64,000 nucleotides of DNA. Source: Polaribacter butkevichii. Lineage in GTDB: Bacteria > Bacteroidota > Bacteroidia > Flavobacteriales > Flavobacteriaceae. This document shows, piece by piece, positions 59,645 through 64,000 of this stretch. The notes under the pieces were generated by a model. It made no database searches, was not told where the DNA came from, and saw nothing but the letters and a program-made list of their open reading frames with translations. The position numbers and the translations under genes were made by a program. Where the stretch lies: NCBI RefSeq assembly GCF_038024105.1, contig NZ_CP150661.1, positions 2,127,001 to 2,191,000 on the forward strand, read 5' to 3'. Numbering within the stretch: position 1 is the first letter of the stretch; every line of letters begins with the position of its first letter.

Positions 59645-59709
59645 GTGTAATTGTTTATTTGTGTAATTGCGTAATTGTTCAAACGTTTTACACATTTAAA
59701 CAATTACAC
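59645..59709. repeat. Short inverted repeat between moaA and moeA
   Basis: GTGTAATTGTTTA and TAAACAATTACAC are perfect inverted complements across 39 bases, with further TGTGTAATTG-like repeats inside. Part of a simple dispersed intergenic repeat. Confidence 0.55.
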
Positions 59710-59722
59710 GATTACACTTTTA

Positions 59723-60715
59723 TTATCCTCCAATTGTACTCATACTCTCAGAAGCACCACCATCTTTTCTATTGGCTTCTGCAATAAAACCATTTTCTGG
59801 CTTCTCTTTTACCAAACCTAAAAAAAGTTCTTTTAAATCGTCATTAGATGCTCCTTTTCTTATAAAATCGCGAAGATTAAAAACACCATCATCAAACAAA
59901 CAATTTTTAAAAGTTCCGGTAGAGGTTATTCTAATTCTATTACAATCGTTGCAAATAGTTCTGGTAAAAGCAGGTATAATTCCAAAAGTACCAACATGAT
60001 TATCTATTTGGTAATTTCTAGAAGTTGATGATTTTTCAGACTGAATTTCCTTTATATCAAACTCCGTTTTTACTTCATTTAAAATCTTATTAAAAGTCCA
60101 ATTTTCTTTCATTTCTCGTTGCCCTTTTCCATTAAAAGGCATTTCTTCAATAAAACGAACCGCAACATTTTTATCTTTTGTCAATCGTACAAAATCAACT
60201 ATTTCATCTGTATTAAAACCAGATTGCACTACTACATTCAATTTTAAATTTAAGCTACTTTTTTCTAAGAGTTCAAAGGTTTTATAAACCTCCGGAAAAA
60301 CATCCCTTCGTGTAATTTTTGCAAACTTTTCTCGATGCAAACTATCAATACTTAAATTAATGTTTTTTACCTTTTCTAATGCTTCAATTTTAGAAATATG
60401 CTGAGAAATCATTGCACCATTGGTGGTAATATTAATTGCTTCTAACAAATCGTTATAAGACAACATTTCTAAAAACCCAACAAAATCTTTACGTACAAAA
60501 GGTTCTCCACCTGTTAAACGCACTTTATTAACACCCAATTCTGTTAACACTCTAATTAAGCGATACATTTCTTTAAAGGTTAATAACTCTTGTCTTGGTA
60601 CAATATCTATTCCGTGAGCAGGCATACAATATTGGCATCGCAAGTTACAGCGATCTGTAACTGCCAATCGTACATATTCCATTTGACGACCGAAATTGTC
60701 TATTAATTTGCTCAT
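59723..60715 (-). CDS. moaA: GTP 3',8-cyclase
   Basis: A 330-residue radical-SAM enzyme. The N-terminal [4Fe-4S] motif is DRCNLRCQYC (Cys23, 27, 30). The C-terminal cluster has ICNDCNRIRIT and FKNCLFDD (about 250-275). The protein ends in GG, the pair needed for catalysis. It starts the cPMP pathway with MoaC. It lies 0 bases downstream of the permease half-gene (stop 60716, start 60715), so translation is coupled. Confidence 0.96.
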   Translation of the reverse strand: MSKLIDNFGRQMEYVRLAVTDRCNLRCQYCMPAHGIDIVPRQELLTFKEMYRLIRVLTELGVNKVRLTGGEPFVRKDFVGFLEMLSYNDLLEAINITTNGAMISQHISKIEALEKVKNINLSIDSLHREKFAKITRRDVFPEVYKTFELLEKSSLNLKLNVVVQSGFNTDEIVDFVRLTKDKNVAVRFIEEMPFNGKGQREMKENWTFNKILNEVKTEFDIKEIQSEKSSTSRNYQIDNHVGTFGIIPAFTRTICNDCNRIRITSTGTFKNCLFDDGVFNLRDFIRKGASNDDLKELFLGLVKEKPENGFIAEANRKDGGASESMSTIGG

Positions 60716-61129
60716 TTAGTTAGGTAGTTTTTTACTTAAAATTCCATAAATAAACGCACCTAAAAGCGCACCAAATAATAAAATTAAAGCGGGAATTAAT
60801 TTAAAGCCTAGAATTACAAAAATAGGTGCAGCACAGGCTCCAGATATTCCCCAACCTAAGCCAAAAAATGTTCCTCCTAAAATAGTTCTTATAAAACCTT
60901 TTTCTTTGGGTTGTGGTATAATTTTATTTCCTTTTATATCTTTTATAATGCCTTTTTTAAACAACTGCATAAAAAACATCGAAATTACAACGGCTCCTCC
61001 AATAATCCCAAACATATGAAAAGATTGAAACTTAAACATTTCGTAAAATCGATACCAAGAAATGGCTTCACTTTTACTTAATACGATGGCAAAAAAGATT
61101 CCTAATAATAAGAATTTGATATTTTTCAT
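60716..61129 (-). CDS. YeeE/YedE (DUF6691) sulfur-transport half, C-terminal type
   Basis: About 137 residues from the ATG at 61129. The frame is open to 61153 (MKIENIFK), but the second Met better fits the membrane start. Four hydrophobic segments; the conserved GWGISGACAAP holds the family's Cys. With the next half-gene it forms a TsuA-like thiosulfate/sulfur importer. Sulfur supply fits the adjacent Moco genes, since molybdopterin carries a dithiolene. Confidence 0.85.
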   Translation of the reverse strand: MKNIKFLLLGIFFAIVLSKSEAISWYRFYEMFKFQSFHMFGIIGGAVVISMFFMQLFKKGIIKDIKGNKIIPQPKEKGFIRTILGGTFFGLGWGISGACAAPIFVILGFKLIPALILLFGALLGAFIYGILSKKLPN

Positions 61130-61221
61130 TTTGAATATATTTTCAATTTTCAATTAACTTCTCGACTGCGCTCGAAGAGACAAATTGAATATAATTATTT
61201 TTGTTTAATGCCAATTATTGG

Positions 61222-61791
61222 CTAAAATAAAATTGGAATTATAAACCAGGTAGCAATCATTCCACCAATAAAAAACCCAATTACAGCTAATAACGATGGT
61301 AATTCTAAATTACTTAAACCTGTAATTGCATGACCAGAAGTACAACCGCCTGCATAACGGGTTCCAAAACCAACAAAGATTCCTGATACCAAAAGAATTA
61401 AAAACCCTTTGATTGATAAAAATGATTCAACCCCAAAAATTTCATCAGGAAAATACTGACTACCCACGTTTGAAAACCCAAGTTCTGTAAGTTCTTGAAC
61501 CGTTTTAGGATTTAAATCTATTGTTTGATTCGGAATTAAATATTTTGCAGAAATAACACCACCAATAATTAACCCAACCACAAACATCAATGCAAAGTCT
61601 CGATCTTTCCAATCTTTCTTAAAATAATCAGATACTTTTCCTGCACCGGCCATGGTACAAAGTGTATCGAAGTTTGTAGAGGCCCCAAAATTTCTACCAA
61701 AATAGAAATATAATAAGAGCGAAATTGCAATTAGCGGACCACCAACATACCAAGCCCAAGGTTGTAATATAAAATCCATAATTTCTTTCAT
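61222..61791 (-). CDS. YeeE/YedE sulfur-transport half, N-terminal type
   Basis: A 189-residue membrane protein. SNFDTLCTMAG (about 38-48) and GTRYAGGCTSGHAITG (about 142-157) contain the Cys residues that relay thiosulfate in TsuA-type transporters. Paired with the gene at 60716; together they make the two-half DUF6691/YeeE arrangement. An ATG four codons in (61779) is an alternative start. Confidence 0.88.
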   Translation of the reverse strand: MKEIMDFILQPWAWYVGGPLIAISLLLYFYFGRNFGASTNFDTLCTMAGAGKVSDYFKKDWKDRDFALMFVVGLIIGGVISAKYLIPNQTIDLNPKTVQELTELGFSNVGSQYFPDEIFGVESFLSIKGFLILLVSGIFVGFGTRYAGGCTSGHAITGLSNLELPSLLAVIGFFIGGMIATWFIIPILF

Positions 61792-61795
61792 TTAT

Positions 61796-61834
61796 TCTCG
61801 ATACGATTCTGATAAAAATCAATCGAACTGATAT
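61796..61834. repeat. Left-half remnant of the GIY-YIG-associated repeat
   Basis: TCTCGATACGATT and AATCGAACTGAT match the outer end and inner arm of copy C, without the right half. It shows the repeat family is dispersed beyond the GIY-YIG gene. Confidence 0.55.
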
Positions 61835-61838
61835 TCAT

Positions 61839-63071
61839 TTAAAGTGTATCCTCTAAATAATTCATAATTAATTTTGTTGCTTTAAGGTTATCGGCAATAT
61901 ATCTTTTATTGATAACTCCCGTTAACTTTCTAAAGTTCTCATCTTCTTTTAGGTTGATAAAATTTGCTGTAAATTCTTCTTGATTTTTAATAGAAATACA
62001 ACCTCCTATTTTAACCAAATCTACAGCTTCTTTAAATTTGTCGTATTTATTTCCAATCACTACAGGAATTCCAAAAGTTGCAGGTTCTAAAATATTATGT
62101 AAACCTGTTTTTAAACCTCCACCAACATACGCAAGATCTGCTGCTGCGTATATTTTGGTTAAAATGCCTATAGTATCTATAATAAAAACTGTGTATTCTG
62201 ATAAATTTTTATCAGCTTTCGCTGAAAACAAAATAGTTTTTTTATTGATGGATTTCTGTAATTCTAAAATTGCTTCTGGTTTAATATTATGAGGCGCAAT
62301 AATAAACTTCTCATCTTCTGTTGCACTATTATTGATATAATTTACCAACAACGCTTCATCTTCTTGCCAAGTACTTCCTGCAACAACAGTGTATTTACCA
62401 TCTTTAAATTGATTGATAAAATCGAGCGAATTATTTTGTTCTAAAATTTTAGAAACTCTATCAAAACGGGTATCTCCTGCAACAGTTACATTCTCAAAAT
62501 TAATGGAGCTTAGTAACTTTTTAGAATTTTCATCTTGCACAAAAAAGTGATGAAAGGCTTGTAATGAATCTCTCATAAAACCTCCATAACTTTTAAAGAA
62601 GAGCTGTTTTTTTCTTAAAATACCTGAAACTAAAATGGTAGGAATTTCTTTTTGTTTTAATTCATTTAAAAGGTTTGGCCAAAATTCATACTTTATAAAA
62701 ATAGCTAATTTAGGATTTACTATTTTTATAAACTTTTTAGCATTAGATTCTGAATCTAAAGGCAAATAACAAACAACATCTGCTAACTCGTAATCCTTTC
62801 TAATTTCGTAACCAGAAGGCGAAAAAAAAGTAACTAAAATTTTATAAGCAGGATACTTGCTCTTTATTTCCTCTATAATAGGTCTTGCCTGTTCAAACTC
62901 CCCTAAAGAAGCCGCATGAAACCAAACAGTTTTAGCATTCTTTAATCTATTAATTTTAGAAAATGTTTCTTTTCTACCATCAACAAAAAGTTTTATTTTT
63001 TTATTGAATAAAGCGATAAAAGACAAGAATAAAGAAGCCAAAAAAATGGCTAAGTTGTAAAAAAATTTCAT
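61839..63071 (-). CDS. waaA: 3-deoxy-D-manno-octulosonic acid transferase
   Basis: About 410 residues from the ATG at 63071 (the frame opens at 63098, but MKFFYNLAIFL is the better membrane-anchor start). GT-B glycosyltransferase with an N-terminal membrane segment, the acceptor-domain motif WFHAASLGEFEQARP, and donor-domain motifs AGSTWQEDE (about 240) and YVGGGLKTGLHNILEPATFGIPV (about 325-345). It adds Kdo to lipid A precursor at the inner membrane. Confidence 0.93.
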   Translation of the reverse strand: MKFFYNLAIFLASLFLSFIALFNKKIKLFVDGRKETFSKINRLKNAKTVWFHAASLGEFEQARPIIEEIKSKYPAYKILVTFFSPSGYEIRKDYELADVVCYLPLDSESNAKKFIKIVNPKLAIFIKYEFWPNLLNELKQKEIPTILVSGILRKKQLFFKSYGGFMRDSLQAFHHFFVQDENSKKLLSSINFENVTVAGDTRFDRVSKILEQNNSLDFINQFKDGKYTVVAGSTWQEDEALLVNYINNSATEDEKFIIAPHNIKPEAILELQKSINKKTILFSAKADKNLSEYTVFIIDTIGILTKIYAAADLAYVGGGLKTGLHNILEPATFGIPVVIGNKYDKFKEAVDLVKIGGCISIKNQEEFTANFINLKEDENFRKLTGVINKRYIADNLKATKLIMNYLEDTL

Positions 63072-63123
63072 AGCCGTAAAAATACAAAATAGTAACAACT
63101 AAGCTTCAACTTAATTCAATAGA

Positions 63124-63153
63124 TAAAAAAAGCTACTCGTGTAGAGTAGCTTA
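63124..63153 (-). terminator. Terminator downstream of the LytTR regulator gene
   Basis: AAGCTACTC/GAGTAGCTT hairpin; the A-run at 63125-63130 gives a U-run on the minus strand. About 145 bases past the 63298 stop. The stretch between is AT-rich and otherwise empty. Confidence 0.7.
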
Positions 63154-63297
63154 TTAATTTGTTTAGATTTTATAAAAACATCATTATTCCCCAGAAAAAG
63201 AATGTTAATAACAATCTAAATATACAATCAAATATACTTTAAGTAATCTATTAAATTATTAATAATGTTCTATACAGGTCTTATAATGTTCTAAATA

Positions 63298-64000
63298 TTA
63301 AATAAAATTGATTCTTTTTACAAGGTTTTCTTTATATTTTTTACCAATAGGAATTTCCTCTTTTAAAACCTTTACCGATGTATAGTTTATTTGAGATAAG
63401 TATTTTGTATTGATAATAAACCCTCTATGAATTCTAACAAAATTAATATCTAGCTTTTCTAGAATATCATTTAAGCTTGTTCTAACTACTATTTTTTGAT
63501 GTGTTTTTAAAATAATCTCTATGTAAACATGCGCACTTTTTAAATATAAAATATCTTCAAAATTAATTTTTTTATAAAATCCTTTTTCTTTTACAAAAAG
63601 AGAGTCTTTAATAATAGGCTTGTAAAGATCTATTTCATCAACCTTTTTAGAAAAATTACGCAACGTATCTTCTACACACCTATACAATTCATCCTTAGAA
63701 AAAGGCTTTACCAAATAGGTCATAGGCATTACCTGTTTAGCTTGGTTTAATGTAAATTTATCTGAATTTGAGGTTAAAAAAATATAAGGAAATTTATACG
63801 TTTTTATAATCTTTTTGGCAATAGCTATTCCTGTCTTTTTTCCAGACAACCTAATATCTAAAATGGCTATATCTGGCGGTTGTTCTTTTATTCTATTAAT
63901 TGCATCTGCATAACAGACTGTAGAATTTATGGTTTCATAACCTAATTTTTCTAACGTTTTGCCAATAGTATCTGTAATAATGGTTTCATCTTCTACGACT
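63298..64000 (-). CDS. LytTR-type response regulator (N-terminus cut by window edge)
   Basis: Open frame from the window edge; about 233 residues visible. A shorter reading from 63849 is an internal TTG. The receiver domain runs from VVEDET through ILDIRLSGKKTG (phosphoacceptor Asp) and TSNSDK to YLVKPFSKDEL. The LytTR DNA-binding domain follows (residues about 130-230 of the visible part; ILYLKSAHVYIEI, VRTSLNDILEKL, FVRIHRGFIINTKYL). Only a few N-terminal residues are missing. The partner kinase is probably outside the window. Confidence 0.92.
   Translation of the reverse strand, partial: VVEDETIITDTIGKTLEKLGYETINSTVCYADAINRIKEQPPDIAILDIRLSGKKTGIAIAKKIIKTYKFPYIFLTSNSDKFTLNQAKQVMPMTYLVKPFSKDELYRCVEDTLRNFSKKVDEIDLYKPIIKDSLFVKEKGFYKKINFEDILYLKSAHVYIEIILKTHQKIVVRTSLNDILEKLDINFVRIHRGFIINTKYLSQINYTSVKVLKEEIPIGKKYKENLVKRINFI

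Noticed and set aside
63850..64000. Treating the LytTR regulator as complete from an internal TTG at 63849.
   Set aside because: The frame continues without stops to the window edge and encodes the first half of a receiver domain, so the gene is truncated by the window.
1..64000. tRNA, rRNA, insertion sequences, integrases, toxin-antitoxin or restriction genes.
   Set aside because: I looked through the gaps and coding regions on both strands and found nothing that supports any of these.

Overview
The window reads as a stretch of chromosome from a marine-type flavobacterium (phylum Bacteroidota, family Flavobacteriaceae; a Polaribacter- or Tenacibaculum-like genome is my inference). The base composition is strongly AT-rich. 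Many genes are preceded by the Bacteroidota -7 promoter signature TAnnTTTG. There is a TonB receptor with an N-terminal carboxypeptidase-regulatory-like domain, a protein with a type IX secretion (T9SS) C-terminal sorting domain, and a DksA-like/LspA/IleS cluster in the usual Bacteroidota arrangement. I found no tRNA, rRNA, CRISPR array, transposase or prophage.

Layout. 1-3048: a DEAD-box helicase (cut by the left edge) diverges from a TatD nuclease, a membrane protein and an O6-methylguanine-DNA methyltransferase. 3105-6482: a large outer-membrane protein of unknown function. 6552-12465: a heavy-metal efflux operon in which the RND pump and the TolC-like outer-membrane factor are one polypeptide. 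12640-13759: two paralogous small outer-membrane barrels. 14029-22811: a phosphate-type locus with a duplicated beta-helix lipoprotein, a TonB receptor, an OprP-like porin and a PiT transporter with a PhoU-like tail. Each has a candidate Pho-box-like direct repeat upstream (two 7-mers, 11-bp period). 22877-26871: a patatin/Omp85-type protein and UvrC. 27038-36498: an accessory-looking block with a Cys-ended soluble protein, two paralogous membrane proteins, a histidine kinase/LuxR regulator pair, a small beta-rich protein, a tail-collar protein, a periplasmic-binding-protein-fold protein without a signal peptide, a T9SS adhesin with four exact 79-residue repeats, and a 55-residue exported peptide ending in GGGF. 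36563-43320: DUF4230, LspA, a DUF4097-like protein, a DksA/TraR protein, IleS and a TerB/DnaJ protein. 43683-47970: bacilliredoxin, then an operon of a divergent PiT-like permease, a second porin and a universal stress protein, then an HD phosphohydrolase. 48015-53087: an AraC regulator and five tandem copies of a small secreted protein under near-identical promoters. 53157-55904: enoyl-CoA hydratase, an NtrY-like histidine kinase and a lipoprotein. 55935-61791: molybdenum cofactor genes (MobB-like/MobA fusion, MoaC, MoeA, MoaA) with two YeeE/YedE sulfur-transport halves, interrupted by a GIY-YIG nuclease bracketed by palindromic repeats. 61839-64000: Kdo transferase and a LytTR response regulator cut by the right edge.

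The regions most worth a second look are: the five-gene secreted-protein array, whose upstream 31-bp element also has a 15-bp match in front of the neighbouring AraC gene; the 27-36 kb two-component/tail-collar/adhesin/peptide block; the GIY-YIG gene with its flanking 121-bp inverted-repeat elements; and the Pho-box-like repeats plus a possible small terminated RNA in the phosphate locus. All functional statements come from reading the sequence and from family knowledge; no database search was run.
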